64,000 bases of DNA from positions 6,448,001-6,512,000 of the forward strand of contig NZ_CP107960.1 in NCBI RefSeq assembly GCF_036077095.1, in the 5' to 3' direction. Origin of the DNA: Streptomyces sp. NBC_00376. GTDB lineage: Bacteria; Actinomycetota; Actinomycetes; Streptomycetales; Streptomycetaceae. Shown here one piece after another: positions 1 to 8,369 of the stretch. The first letter of the stretch is position 1. The number at the start of each line of letters is the position of its first letter. The notes under the pieces were generated by a model. That model saw nothing but the letters and a program-made list of their open reading frames with translations, made no database searches and was not told where the DNA came from. Made by a program: the position numbers and the translations under genes.

Positions 1-366
1 CGGGTCAAGGCGGACACGGACGCCGAGGAGGCGCTGGAGAAGGACCTCGCGATCCGCGCCGCCAAGGCCGCGAAGCAGCGCCTCAAGGAGATCCAGGAGG
101 TCGAGGAGTTCCCGGACGAGGTCACCGAGCGGCTCCAGCGGCTGGCGTACGACGTGGGGGCGCGGATCAGTCCCGACATGGTCGACGACGAGCGCCGCGA
201 GGCGTACGCGAAGCGGGCCGAGCGCTTCAAGGCGGTCAGCCGCGTCCAGCGCGAGATGATGTCGGCCGCCCGCCACGCGGTGCTGTCGGCCCGCAACGAG
301 ACCGGGGCGGACCCGGAGATCGTCGACCGGGTGCTGCGGCAGTTGGACGTCCGCAGCCTGCGGTGA
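1..366 (+). CDS. Cation/proton antiporter, C-terminal part (5' end outside window)
   Basis: The frame is open from base 1 and ends at TGA 364-366, so only about 121 C-terminal residues are visible. They are hydrophilic, charged and predicted helical, with a run such as REMMSAARHAVLSARNETG followed by DRVLRQLDV. This resembles the cytoplasmic tail that follows the membrane domain of bacterial CPA1-type Na+/H+ antiporters, where a late segment 'R-x-x-x-x-x-A-R-x-E-x-G-x-x-x-x-x-V-x-R-x-L-x-x-L-D' is typical. No membrane segment lies inside the window, so the assignment rests on this tail alone. The neighbour is convergent (MscS, ending at 415). The stop codon falls inside an 8 bp tandem repeat. 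Confidence 0.65.
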   Translation, partial: RVKADTDAEEALEKDLAIRAAKAAKQRLKEIQEVEEFPDEVTERLQRLAYDVGARISPDMVDDERREAYAKRAERFKAVSRVQREMMSAARHAVLSARNETGADPEIVDRVLRQLDVRSLR

Positions 367-399
367 GGCGGTGAGGCGGTGAGGCGGTGAGGCGGTGAC
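364..399. repeat. 8 bp tandem repeat at the antiporter stop codon
   Basis: Four consecutive copies of TGAGGCGG run from 364, followed by a partial TGAC copy. The first TGA is the antiporter stop codon. Because later copies also contain TGA, slippage would change only the 3' spacer between two convergent genes. Confidence 0.9.
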
Positions 400-414
400 C
401 GGCCCCGGCCCCGG

Positions 415-1539
415 TCAGCCGCGTCCCGTGCGCGGGGACCTGTCCCGGTCCGACGGCTTCTCGTGCACGGAGCTGGACGGATGCGGCCACTCGCTCTCCG
501 GCGGCAGCGCCGCGGCCGCCGTCGCGACCTTCGGCAGCGCGTACGGGTGGTGGTCGCGCAGCCAGCCGATGAGCTGTTCCCGTACGGCACAGCGCACCGT
601 CCAGATGTCGCCCGCGTCCTTCGCCGTGACCACCGCGCGGACCAGGATCGTCGACGGCGTGGTGTCGGTGACGGCCAGGGACCAGTCACGGCCGTCCCAC
701 GCGGCGCACTCGCCCAGGATGTCCCGCAGTTGCTCGCGCATCGCCTCGACCGGGGCCGAGTGGTCCAGGTGGAGGAAGACCGAGCCGGTCATCTGCGCGC
801 CGCCGCGCGACCAGTTCTCGAACGGCTTGCTGGTGAAGTACGAGACCGGCATCGTGATCCGCCGTTCGTCCCAGGTCCGCACCGCGAGGAAGGTCAGCGT
901 GATCTCCTCGATCGTGCCCCACTCACCGTCCACCACCACGGTGTCACCGATGCGCACCATGTCGCCGAAGGCGATCTGCAGCCCTGCGAAGAGATTGCCG
1001 AGCGTCGACTGGGCGGCCACGCCCGCCACGATGCCGAGCACACCGGCCGAGGCCAGCATCGAGGTGCCGAACGTGCGCATCCCCGGGAACGTCAGCAGCA
1101 TCGCGCCGACGGCGACCGTCGCCACGATCGCGGTGAGCACCCGCTGGATCAGCGTCACCTGGGTACGGACCCGCCGGACGCGCGCCGGATCGGGGGTGCT
1201 CGCGGCGTATCTCGCGTAGAGGGAGTCGACGACGGCCGTCGCGATCCGCACCACCAGCCAGGCCGAGGCCCCGATCAGTACCAGCGACAGGGTCTGGCCG
1301 ATCCCGGTCCGGTGGGCGGTGACCGCTTCGAGCCGGCTGTGGGTGTACGAGCCCAGCAGCAGCGCCGTGCCCAGCGTCAGCTGGAGCGGTATTCGGCAGT
1401 GCCGCAACAGCCCCCACAGCGGGGTGTCGTGGTGCCGGCCGTCGGCCCGTCTGAGCAGCAGATCGACCAGCCAGCCGACCAGCAGTGTGATCACGACCGA
1501 GCCGCCGACGACGATCAGTGGGCGCAGCAGGTTCTCCAT
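415..1539 (-). CDS. MscS-family mechanosensitive channel
   Basis: Small-conductance mechanosensitive channel family protein of 374 aa in the plasma membrane, expected to vent solutes on hypo-osmotic shock. Hydrophobic segments lie near residues 5-29, 50-64, 80-104 and 130-152. A Gly/Ala-rich segment at 160-190 (ASAGVLGIVAGVAAQSTLGN) fits the pore-lining TM3. The beta domain follows with RIGDTVVVDGEWGTIEEI around 197-212. The frame is open further upstream (to 1737), but that part overlaps the divergent gene and lacks membrane character, so I chose the ATG at 1539. A TACGGT hexamer sits 7 nt before this ATG with no Shine-Dalgarno, which suggests a leaderless transcript. The C-terminal 25 residues are disordered and basic. 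Confidence 0.88.
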   Translation of the reverse strand: MENLLRPLIVVGGSVVITLLVGWLVDLLLRRADGRHHDTPLWGLLRHCRIPLQLTLGTALLLGSYTHSRLEAVTAHRTGIGQTLSLVLIGASAWLVVRIATAVVDSLYARYAASTPDPARVRRVRTQVTLIQRVLTAIVATVAVGAMLLTFPGMRTFGTSMLASAGVLGIVAGVAAQSTLGNLFAGLQIAFGDMVRIGDTVVVDGEWGTIEEITLTFLAVRTWDERRITMPVSYFTSKPFENWSRGGAQMTGSVFLHLDHSAPVEAMREQLRDILGECAAWDGRDWSLAVTDTTPSTILVRAVVTAKDAGDIWTVRCAVREQLIGWLRDHHPYALPKVATAAAALPPESEWPHPSSSVHEKPSDRDRSPRTGRG

Positions 1540-1570
1540 GCCCCCGACCGTAGCTGGCACCATGGGACTC

Positions 1571-2140
1571 ATGAACATCATGCTTTTCCACTCGACGTAC
1601 GGTCTGCGCCCCGCGGTGCACGCGGCGGCCGGCCGGCTTCGCGCCGCCGGGCACGAGGTGCATGTGCCCGACCTCTTCGAGGGGCGCACGTTCGAAACCG
1701 TCGAGGAGGGCCTGGCCTTCAAGGAAGAGGTGGGCAAGGACGAACTGCTCAGGCGGGCCGTGCTGGCCGCCGCCCCCTACTCCGACCGGGGTCTGGTGTA
1801 CGCGGGTTTCTCGTTCGGCGCCTCCACCGCGCAGACCCTGGCGCTCGGCGACGAGAAGGCCCGCGGTCTGCTGATGTTCCACGGCACGTCGGACATCGCC
1901 GAGAACGCGTCCGTGGACGAGCTGCCGGTACAGCTGCACGTCGCCGACCCGGACCCCTTCGAGACGCACGACTGGCTGAACTCCTGGTACCTGCAGATGC
2001 GGCGGACCGGCGCCGACGTCGAGGTCTACCGCTATCCGGGCGCGGGCCATCTCTTCACGGATGCCGAACTGCCCGACTTCGACCAGGCGTCGGCCGAGCT
2101 GGCCTGGAAGGTCTCGCTCGGCTTCCTCGCCACGCTGTGA
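1571..2140 (+). CDS. Dienelactone hydrolase-family alpha/beta hydrolase
   Basis: Small alpha/beta hydrolase of 189 aa. A nucleophile elbow GFSFGAS lies near residue 80, an Asp in HVADPDPF near 130 and a His in GAGHLF near 160. Together these give a plausible Ser-Asp-His triad in the order expected for dienelactone-hydrolase-like enzymes. Classical dienelactone hydrolases use Cys in this elbow; here it is Ser, so an esterase or lipase-like activity is possible and the substrate is unknown. An in-frame ATG at 1562 gives a protein three residues longer; I prefer 1571 because homologous proteins typically begin MNI-x-LFHS. It is divergent from mscS with only about 30 bp between starts, so the promoters must overlap. 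Confidence 0.8.
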   Translation: MNIMLFHSTYGLRPAVHAAAGRLRAAGHEVHVPDLFEGRTFETVEEGLAFKEEVGKDELLRRAVLAAAPYSDRGLVYAGFSFGASTAQTLALGDEKARGLLMFHGTSDIAENASVDELPVQLHVADPDPFETHDWLNSWYLQMRRTGADVEVYRYPGAGHLFTDAELPDFDQASAELAWKVSLGFLATL

Positions 2141-2148
2141 CGCGGTGA

Positions 2149-2171
2149 GGGGCCCCGCACCGCGGGGCCCC
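2149..2171. terminator. Bidirectional hairpin terminator
   Basis: A perfect 10 bp stem, GGGGCCCCGC pairing with GCGGGGCCCC, closes a 3 nt loop. It lies 8 bp after the hydrolase stop and 8 bp from the end of the convergent metalloprotease gene, so it can serve both. There is no U-tract, as is common in Streptomyces. Confidence 0.8.
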
Positions 2172-2179
2172 GGGCCGGA

Positions 2180-3178
2180 TCAGCCCCGGTACGCGGTCCA
2201 GCTGTCGCTCATCCGCTGGACCTGGCCCGCGGTGAACTGGGTCATGCACGAGTCGTAGGTGTAGTCCATGAAGTTGTGGATCGGGTCGACCCCGGTCTTG
2301 TTGGTGCAGGAGTCACGCCCGGTCGGGCACTCGTACGCGGGGGTCTTCTCGGCCGGAGTGTCGGAGACGTAGTCGCCGTTGCCGTTACAGCCGCCCTGGA
2401 AGGTGTGGTAAAGCCCCATCCAGTGGCCGACCTCGTGGGTGGCGGTGTCGCCCTCGTTGTAGTTGGTGGCGGAGCCGCCGGGCAGCGAGGCGTCGAGCAT
2501 GACGACGCCGTCGTCCGAGGGGTTGGACTTGTACGAGCTGGGGAAGGTGGCCCAGCCCAGCAGGCCGCCGCCGAGGTTGGCGGTGTAGATGTTGAGGGCG
2601 TTCGCGCCGCCCTTGCGCAGCGAGGACTTCATGGCCTTCTCGGCGGCGGAGCCGGGGGAGACGCCGTCGTACCAGGAGCTGTTGTCCGTGTAGTCCGTGC
2701 CGGCCAGCGTGAACTGGAAGCCGGTGTTCGTGTTGCCCGAACCCTGCCCGCTGTAGGCGGCGTTCAGGACGTTCATCTGGCTGCTGATCGCGGCGGCGCT
2801 GAGCTTGCCGGTCGTCCCGGAGTGCACGACGTGGAAGTACACCGGGATCGTTGCGCCCGCGGCGAGCGAGGAGCCGCTGACCCGGCGGTCCGCGAGTCTC
2901 TGCTTCAACTGCGCGTCCATGGCCTTGGCCTGGGCCGCGGAGAGTTCATTGGGGTCCGCGGCGTGCGCGGTGCCCGAGGGGCGGGCCTCGCGCGCCGTGG
3001 CGCTCGCTCCGGCGTCGTCCGCGCACTTCTGGGCGGCGGAGGCGGAGGTCTTGGAGGTGGCCGAGGCGGCGGAGCCGGAAGGAGCGGAGAGCGGTGCCAG
3101 GGCCAGGGTTCCGGCCAGGACGGCGGTGCCGATCGCACGGTTTCGCATACGCGGCGATATACGGACAAGAGCGCGCAC
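2180..3178 (-). CDS. Secreted zinc metalloprotease, M43 (cytophagalysin/pappalysin) type
   Basis: Exported protease precursor of 332 aa. The N-terminus has basic residues ([14 protein letters not shown]) then a hydrophobic stretch at about 15-33 and an Ala/Ser-rich region, a Sec-type signal; residues to about 105 look like a propeptide. Catalytic zinc motif [11 protein letters not shown] is at 248-258, and the Met-turn is M304 in NFMDYT. Four cysteines (264, 284, 291, 311) flank the active site and probably form disulfides. The GTG at 3178 is chosen because GAGGAG precedes it with a 5 nt spacer; the internal ATG at residue 11 lacks such a site. It faces the hydrolase convergently and shares its terminator. 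Confidence 0.88.
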   Translation of the reverse strand: MRALVRISPRMRNRAIGTAVLAGTLALAPLSAPSGSAASATSKTSASAAQKCADDAGASATAREARPSGTAHAADPNELSAAQAKAMDAQLKQRLADRRVSGSSLAAGATIPVYFHVVHSGTTGKLSAAAISSQMNVLNAAYSGQGSGNTNTGFQFTLAGTDYTDNSSWYDGVSPGSAAEKAMKSSLRKGGANALNIYTANLGGGLLGWATFPSSYKSNPSDDGVVMLDASLPGGSATNYNEGDTATHEVGHWMGLYHTFQGGCNGNGDYVSDTPAEKTPAYECPTGRDSCTNKTGVDPIHNFMDYTYDSCMTQFTAGQVQRMSDSWTAYRG

Positions 3179-3265
3179 GTGGACTCCTCGCGGATGTGTG
3201 GGAGAGGTATTTCCTCACCCGCCGCCGGGAGATTACGTGCGCATGTCAGCCTCCGAGGAGGAACG

Positions 3266-3282
3266 ATCAAGCCCAATCAAGC
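3266..3282 (-). promoter_or_regulatory. 10 bp-phased direct repeat upstream of the metalloprotease
   Basis: On the minus strand GCTTGAT occurs twice, exactly 10 bp apart, about 90-105 bp upstream of the protease start, in the most AT-rich part of this intergenic region. Helical phasing would suit an activator or sigma-proximal site. I cannot name a regulator. Confidence 0.35.
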
Positions 3283-3365
3283 ATTCGCAAAAGGGTCGAA
3301 ACCGGAATGAATCTTTCTTCGCGTTCCAGAGTTTGAGACGGTGAAGTAACCGTAGGCGTTACCCC

Positions 3366-3411
3366 GGCGGGTGGTGTGTCCCCATTCGATCCTCGGGACA
3401 CACCACCCGCC
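3366..3411 (-). terminator. Terminator after phoD
   Basis: A perfect 17 bp stem (3366-3382 with 3395-3411, beginning GGCGGGTGG) closes a 12 nt loop, 52 nt past the phoD stop on the minus strand. It also insulates the metalloprotease promoter region. No U-tract is present. Confidence 0.85.
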
Positions 3412-3463
3412 GTAGCGACGCAATGCGCCGTCAACATATGCGGAGGTGGCCGAAAATAGCCCC

Positions 3464-5125
3464 TTAGCGTACCGGGCTGTCCACCCGCTCGACCTTCTGC
3501 GTCCCGCTGAGCGTCCGGTACGAACGCGTCCAGGCCGACGCCGCGTCCCGCTTCGTCCGGTCGGAGACGGCGTAGTAGTCCATCTGCGAGCGCTCGGCGG
3601 TCACGTCCAGGACGCCGTAGCCGTGCGAGTCCATGTCCACCCACTTCACATGACGGTTGGCGGCCTTCACCGCGGCGGCCGCGACCAGCGAGACCGTCTG
3701 CGGTGCCACGTGCAGGATGTCGTCGATGTTGTCCGAGGTCACCGACGTCACCACGAACTCGGTGGCGGCCGAGTCGGAGAGCGGATACGTCGCCGCCTTC
3801 ACCGGTACGTCGTTGGCCCAGGCCATGTGGATGTCACCGGTCAGGAAGACCGTGTTGGTGATCGACCGGTCCCGCAGGTGCGTGATCAGCTCCTTGCGGT
3901 CGTCCGTGTAGCCGTCCCACTGGTCGACGTTGACGGCCAGGCCCTCCTTGGGCAGCCCCAGCAACTCGGCCAGCGGCGCCAGCAGATGGGCCGGTACGGA
4001 GCCGAACGCGACCGGCGAGATCATCACCGACGTGCCGACCAGCTTCCAGGTGGCGTCCGAGCCGGCCAGCCCCGACTTCAGCCAGTCCAGCTGCGCCCGC
4101 CCGGTGATGCTGCGCTCCGGGTCGTCGACCGCGCCGCTGCCGATCCCCGCCTGCTGGGAGCGGAAGCTGCGCAGGTCGAGGAGGTGGAGGTCGGCCAGGT
4201 TGCCGAAGCGCAGCCGCCGGTAGACGGTGCCCTCGGTGGAGGCGCGGACCGGCATCCACTCGAAGTACGCCTGCTTGGCGCCCGCGACCCGGTCCGCCCA
4301 GGTGCCCTCGGTGCCCGGCGTGTGGTTCTCGGCCCCGCCCGACCAGGTGTCGTTGGCGAACTCGTGGTCGTCCCAGATCGCGATCACCGGGTGCGTGGCG
4401 TGCAGCGTCTGGAGGTCGGGGTCCGTCTTGTACGTGGCGTGCCGGGTGCGGTAGTCGGCGAGGGTGAGGATCTCGTGGACCGGCCGGTGCTGCCGTACGA
4501 CGTACTTCTCGTCCGGGTAGCTTCCCGACGCGTACTCGTAGATGTAGTCGCCGAGGTGGAGCACCGCGTCGAGGTCGGCGCGGGCGGCGAGGTGGCGGTA
4601 CGGGGAGAAGTACCCGGCCTCCCAGTTGGCGCACGACACCACGCCGAAGCGCACACCGGGCGTGGCGGCACCGGCCGTCGGCGCCGTCCGGGTACGGCCG
4701 GCCGGGGAGAGCGTCTGCGTGCCCTCGCCCGCCGAGAAGCGGAACCAGTACGCGGTGGCGGGTGCCAGGCCCCGCACATCGGCCTTGACCGTGTGGTCGG
4801 ACGCGGCCTTCGCGACGGTCGTGCCCCGGGCGACGACCTGGGCGAAGTCCTTGTCCTCGGCGACCTCCCAGTGCACCGCCGTATCGGCGCCGCGGCCCGA
4901 ACCGGGCACCGCGTCCGGGGTCGGGGTGACACGGGTCCAGAGCAGGATGCCGTCGGGCAGGGGATCGCCGGAGGCGACGCCGTGCAGGAAGGCCGGGCCG
5001 TCGGCGGCGCGGGCGGCGGTGGCGGAGCCCAGCACGGGGGCCGCGACGGCGGTGGCGGCAGCGGCCTTGACGACCGTGCGGCGGCTGGGGGTGGAGAGCG
5101 GCGAGGAATCGCGTCGACTGGTCAC
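3464..5125 (-). CDS. phoD: Secreted alkaline phosphatase PhoD
   Basis: Extracellular phosphodiesterase/alkaline phosphatase of 553 aa, expected to release phosphate from organic esters and teichoic-acid-type polymers under phosphate limitation. The N-terminus carries a Tat signal: twin Arg at 15-16 in SRRTVVK, an Ala-rich h-region at 20-38 and a likely cleavage after ARA near 40. Metallophosphoesterase landmarks follow in order: GDYIYEY near 191, [11 protein letters not shown] near 250 and [10 protein letters not shown] near 428. Length fits the PhoD family. The start is GTG 5125. A TAGGGT hexamer lies 8 nt before it, so transcription may begin at or very near the start codon. PHO-box-like motifs lie upstream. 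Confidence 0.93.
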   Translation of the reverse strand: MTSRRDSSPLSTPSRRTVVKAAAATAVAAPVLGSATAARAADGPAFLHGVASGDPLPDGILLWTRVTPTPDAVPGSGRGADTAVHWEVAEDKDFAQVVARGTTVAKAASDHTVKADVRGLAPATAYWFRFSAGEGTQTLSPAGRTRTAPTAGAATPGVRFGVVSCANWEAGYFSPYRHLAARADLDAVLHLGDYIYEYASGSYPDEKYVVRQHRPVHEILTLADYRTRHATYKTDPDLQTLHATHPVIAIWDDHEFANDTWSGGAENHTPGTEGTWADRVAGAKQAYFEWMPVRASTEGTVYRRLRFGNLADLHLLDLRSFRSQQAGIGSGAVDDPERSITGRAQLDWLKSGLAGSDATWKLVGTSVMISPVAFGSVPAHLLAPLAELLGLPKEGLAVNVDQWDGYTDDRKELITHLRDRSITNTVFLTGDIHMAWANDVPVKAATYPLSDSAATEFVVTSVTSDNIDDILHVAPQTVSLVAAAAVKAANRHVKWVDMDSHGYGVLDVTAERSQMDYYAVSDRTKRDAASAWTRSYRTLSGTQKVERVDSPVR

Positions 5126-5138
5126 GGGGCAGAACCCT

Positions 5139-5157
5139 ACTGACCGGTAAGGTGAAC
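5139..5157 (-). promoter_or_regulatory. Candidate PHO-box-like motif upstream of phoD
   Basis: On the minus strand GTTCACC is followed 12 nt later by GGTCAGT; both resemble the conserved heptamer of Streptomyces PhoP sites. Known PHO repeats are spaced 11 nt, not 12, so this is a weak match supported mainly by its position before phoD. Confidence 0.35.
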
Positions 5158-5190
5158 GGGCAGGCGAATTCAGGAAGTTCGCCTGCCCGT
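5156..5190 (-). terminator. Terminator between the DsbA-like gene and phoD
   Basis: A 13 bp perfect stem (ACGGGCAGGCGAA with its complement at 5178-5190) closes a 9 nt loop, 31 nt beyond the stop of the upstream minus-strand gene. It abuts the phoD promoter, so the two genes are probably transcribed separately. Confidence 0.8.
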
Positions 5191-5221
5191 CGGGGGCCGC
5201 TGCCGGGATGTCGCCGGCCGG

Positions 5222-6037
5222 TCAGCCCTTCAGTGCGGCCGTGATCGCGGTGTTGAAGGCCTCCACCGTCATCGGGGCGTTCTCGCTCTGGCCGTCGGTG
5301 AGTGCCTTGCCGTCCATCTTCAGCGTCGGGGTGCCCCGCACGCCGCTGTCGTCGAACGCCGCCGACATCTTCATCGCCCAGCTGTCGAAGGTGCCGTCCT
5401 TGACGTCCTTCTGGAAGGCGGCATTGCCCTTCAGCGCGTCCACCGTGTCGGCGACCTTGATCAGGTAGGAGTCGTCCTTGAACTTGTCGTCGGTCTCCTC
5501 CGGGTGGTACTTCGCGGAGTAGAGCGCGGCCTTGTAGTCGAGGAAGGCATCCGGGCTGACGTTGAGCGCCGCACCGAGCGCGCTCAGCGCGTTCTTCGAG
5601 CCCTCGCCGTCGGACATGTCGTCGATGAACGTGGCACCGATGTACTTGATCTTGTACTTCCCGGCATCGACGTCCTTGCGCACCGTCTCGCCGACGGACT
5701 GCTCGAACGTTCCGCAGATCGGGCAGCGCGAGTCCTCGTACAGCTCCAGGGTCTTCTTGGCGGTGGACTTGCCGATGACGACGGTGGTGCCGTCCTTGCC
5801 CGAGGTGTTCTTGGGCGCGGTCACATTCTTCGCGTCCTTGGCCGCCGCCCAGTGGGACGGCTTGTTCAGCTGCATGACGCCCCAGGCGGCAGCACCCACG
5901 ACGGCCAGGACGCCGACGATCGAGACGCCGACGATGATCTGCCGGCGGGTCTTGTCCTTCTTGGCCTGGCGCTCGCGCTCGGCGCGCAGACGCTCGCGGG
6001 CCGCCGCCTTGTTGGCCTGGGTGTTGCGGTTGCTCAT
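5222..6037 (-). CDS. Membrane-anchored DsbA-family thioredoxin protein
   Basis: Protein of 271 aa with a very basic N-terminus (1-32), one membrane anchor at about 33-55 and an extracytoplasmic thioredoxin fold. The redox motif C105-P-I-C108 follows the strand TLELYEDSR. The cis-Pro loop is GVRGTPTLKMDG near 236-247. This matches the DsbA/protein disulfide oxidoreductase family (thioredoxin_4), so it probably oxidises or isomerises thiols in exported proteins. The start ATG 6037 has GGAG 8 nt upstream. A paralogue with the same architecture lies at 36498-37445. The next gene upstream ends 47 bp away, so co-transcription with it is plausible. Confidence 0.88.
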   Translation of the reverse strand: MSNRNTQANKAAARERLRAERERQAKKDKTRRQIIVGVSIVGVLAVVGAAAWGVMQLNKPSHWAAAKDAKNVTAPKNTSGKDGTTVVIGKSTAKKTLELYEDSRCPICGTFEQSVGETVRKDVDAGKYKIKYIGATFIDDMSDGEGSKNALSALGAALNVSPDAFLDYKAALYSAKYHPEETDDKFKDDSYLIKVADTVDALKGNAAFQKDVKDGTFDSWAMKMSAAFDDSGVRGTPTLKMDGKALTDGQSENAPMTVEAFNTAITAALKG

Positions 6038-6084
6038 GTCCGTATCTCCATGGTGTGAGGGGCGTGTCGTAGGGGATTGCGTGC

Positions 6085-6822
6085 TCAGGCGATGGTGAAG
6101 GCCGAGCGCGGCGGTCCCCTCCGTCCCACGGAGTGCACGAGCAGACGGGCGTGTACGAGCGGGTGCGGACCACGTCCGGCGGGCCGCATCCGGCGCCGGG
6201 CCGGGCGGCGGGCCGTTCCGACCACGGCGACCGCGATCAGCAGCGGCCGGAACGCCAGGACGGCGGCCGCCTCCAGCAGACCGGCCAGCGCGGACTCGCC
6301 CCGCCGGAGCCAGGCCGCGGCGAGCAGGCCGACCGAGACATGGGCGGCGAGCAGCAGCCACGGCACCGCGGGGCCGGGCGAGGCCAGCAGCGCGGCCGTC
6401 GTGTGCCCGGCATCGGTCACCGAGGCGAACGGGGCGGCCTCGGCACCGGTCGGCGCCGCACCGGCGCCGACCATGCCGCCGCACAGCACGTCGACGCCGA
6501 CCGAACGCAGCGGCCCCGCGATCGGGCCGCCGGCCGCGCCGTAACAGACATGCTGACCGGTGGTGAAGACGGTGTCGGCGGCCAGCTCCAGCGGGACCAG
6601 CAGCCCGGCGATCGCCCCGAAGCCGCGCTCCCGGCCGGCCAGCGCGTACGCCACGGCGAACACCACGCCGGCCAGCAGGGCGACGGCGGTCAGTGGCAGC
6701 GGGACCCGGGAGAGCAGCACATGGGACGCAGCGGAGAGCATCACGACGAGCGCTGTGAAAAGCGCCGCGCGAACGACTCTGATCTGCTTCCCGGATATGT
6801 CCATCGCCGAGGAGTGTCGCAT
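6085..6822 (-). CDS. Integral membrane protein of unknown function
   Basis: Protein of 245 aa with about five hydrophobic segments, near residues 19-40, 44-63, 67-86, 150-170 and 178-202. A long extracytoplasmic or cytoplasmic loop (about 90-148) contains two Cys residues. A basic, disordered C-terminus ends near the DsbA-like gene. I recognise no family. Two in-frame starts are possible, ATG 6822 and ATG 6804, and neither has a convincing ribosome binding site; the longer is given. Its position directly upstream of the DsbA-like gene would suit a membrane partner, but that is only context. Confidence 0.62.
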   Translation of the reverse strand: MRHSSAMDISGKQIRVVRAALFTALVVMLSAASHVLLSRVPLPLTAVALLAGVVFAVAYALAGRERGFGAIAGLLVPLELAADTVFTTGQHVCYGAAGGPIAGPLRSVGVDVLCGGMVGAGAAPTGAEAAPFASVTDAGHTTAALLASPGPAVPWLLLAAHVSVGLLAAAWLRRGESALAGLLEAAAVLAFRPLLIAVAVVGTARRPARRRMRPAGRGPHPLVHARLLVHSVGRRGPPRSAFTIA

Positions 6823-6864
6823 GCGAACCTGTAAGTGAGCCCTAAAGGGATGGGGCTGATGGGA

Positions 6865-8190
6865 TCAGAGCCCCGGAATGCGGCCGTTGCGGAAGAGGTC
6901 CACGAAGATCTGATGGTCGGCGCGGGCCCTGGCGCCGTAGCTGTGGGCGAAGTCCACCAGCAGTTCGGCGAAGCCCTCCTCGTCGGCCGCGATCGCCGCG
7001 TCGATCGCCCGCTCGGTGGAGAACGGCACCAGCGAGTGACCGCTCTCGTCATCGGCCGCGGAGTGCATCGTCGCCGTCGCCCGGCCGAGATCCGCGACGA
7101 CCGCCGCGATCTCCTCCGGCTCGTCGATGTCGGACCAGTCCAGATCGACCGCGTACGGAGACACCTCGGCGACCAGCTGCCCCGCCCCGTCCAGCTCGGT
7201 CCAGCCGAGCCACGGGTCGGCGTGAGCCTGCAGGGCGCGCTGCGAGATCACGGTGCGGTGGCCCTCGTGCTGGAAGTACTCGCGCACCGCCGCGTCGGTG
7301 ATGTGCCGGGAGACCGCGGGGGTCTGCGCCTGCTTGAGGTAGATCACCACATCGTTCTCCAGGGCGTCGCTGTTGCCCTCCAGAAGGATGTTGTACGAGG
7401 GGAGCCCGGCCGAACCGATCCCGATGCCGCGACGGCCGACGACATCCTTCACCCGGTACGAGTCGGGGCGGGTCAGGCTCGACTCCGGCAGCGTCTCCAG
7501 ATAGCCGTCGAAGGCCGCCAGCACCTTGTAGCGTGTCGCCGCGTCCAGGTCGATCGAGCCGCCGCCCGGAGCGAACCGGCGCTCGAAGTCCCGGATCTCC
7601 GTCATCGAGTCCAGCAGCGAGAACCGGGTCAGCGACCGGGCGTCGCGCAGCGCGCCCAGCAGCGGGCCCTCGGCCGTGTCCAGCGTGAAGGGCGGCACCT
7701 CTTCATTTTTGACGCCCGTCGCCAGCGCGTGGACCCGCTCGCGGTAGGCCGCCGCGTAGACCCGGACCAGCTCGCTGATCTGCTCGTCGCTCAGCGCCTT
7801 CGCGTACCCGATCAGGGCGACGGAGGCGGCGAACCGCTTGAGGTCCCAGGTGAACGGGCCGACGTACGCCTCGTCGAAGTCGTTCACGTTGAAGATCAGC
7901 CGGCCGTTGGCGTCCATGTACGTGCCGAAGTTCTCCGCGTGCAGATCGCCGTGGATCCACACCCGGCCGGTCCGCTCGTCCAGGTACGGGCCGCCGTGCC
8001 GCTCCCGCTCCAGGTCGTTGTAGAACAGGCACGCCGTGCCCCGGTAGAAGGCGAAGGCCGAGCCCGCCATCTTGCGGAACTTGACCCGGAAGGCAGCCGG
8101 ATCGGCAGCCAGCAGCTGCCCGAACGCGGTGTCGAAGACCTCAAGAATCTGCTCCCCGCGCTCTGCTGCGCCGGTCTGCGCTTCCGACAT
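6865..8190 (-). CDS. DUF2252 family protein
   Basis: Protein of 441 aa matching the DUF2252 family in length and motifs. KMAGSAFAFYRGTACLFYNDL is followed by VWIHGDLHAENFGTY and then FNVNDFDEAY. The HGDLHxxNF and NDFDE pair resembles the catalytic-loop HxDxxxxN and metal-binding DFD of aminoglycoside phosphotransferase-like kinases, so a kinase-fold activity on a small molecule is plausible but unproven. The start ATG 8190 is preceded by AGGAGG with a 9 nt spacer. A perfect 13 bp tandem repeat sits just upstream in the leader. Divergent from dnaE. Confidence 0.87.
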   Translation of the reverse strand: MSEAQTGAAERGEQILEVFDTAFGQLLAADPAAFRVKFRKMAGSAFAFYRGTACLFYNDLERERHGGPYLDERTGRVWIHGDLHAENFGTYMDANGRLIFNVNDFDEAYVGPFTWDLKRFAASVALIGYAKALSDEQISELVRVYAAAYRERVHALATGVKNEEVPPFTLDTAEGPLLGALRDARSLTRFSLLDSMTEIRDFERRFAPGGGSIDLDAATRYKVLAAFDGYLETLPESSLTRPDSYRVKDVVGRRGIGIGSAGLPSYNILLEGNSDALENDVVIYLKQAQTPAVSRHITDAAVREYFQHEGHRTVISQRALQAHADPWLGWTELDGAGQLVAEVSPYAVDLDWSDIDEPEEIAAVVADLGRATATMHSAADDESGHSLVPFSTERAIDAAIAADEEGFAELLVDFAHSYGARARADHQIFVDLFRNGRIPGL

Positions 8191-8212
8191 CTCTGGGTGC
8201 CTCCTGGTACCT

Positions 8213-8238
8213 GACGTGCATGACAGACGTGCATGACA
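8213..8238. repeat. 13 bp tandem direct repeat in the DUF2252/dnaE divergent region
   Basis: GACGTGCATGACA occurs twice, head to tail, with no mismatch. It starts 23 bp upstream of the DUF2252 start, just before its ribosome binding site, and is about 130 bp from dnaE. It could be an operator or a leader element for the minus-strand gene. Confidence 0.8.
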
Positions 8239-8312
8239 AATGGGACGGGCGTCTCAGTGCTACAACGCGCGACCGTACCCGGGAGTGCCCGTCGTCCGTG
8301 CCCTCGAAGACG

Positions 8313-8318
8313 TAGACT
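8313..8318 (+). promoter_or_regulatory. Candidate -10 hexamer for dnaE
   Basis: TAGACT fits the TANNNT -10 class of the housekeeping Streptomyces sigma factor and would start transcription about 45 nt before the dnaE GTG. No clear -35 is visible at the right distance. Confidence 0.4.
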
Positions 8319-8369
8319 TCCACGCTGTCCCCCCAGCCCGCCAAAGCCGTTTCCCGGAGGCACAGCGCC

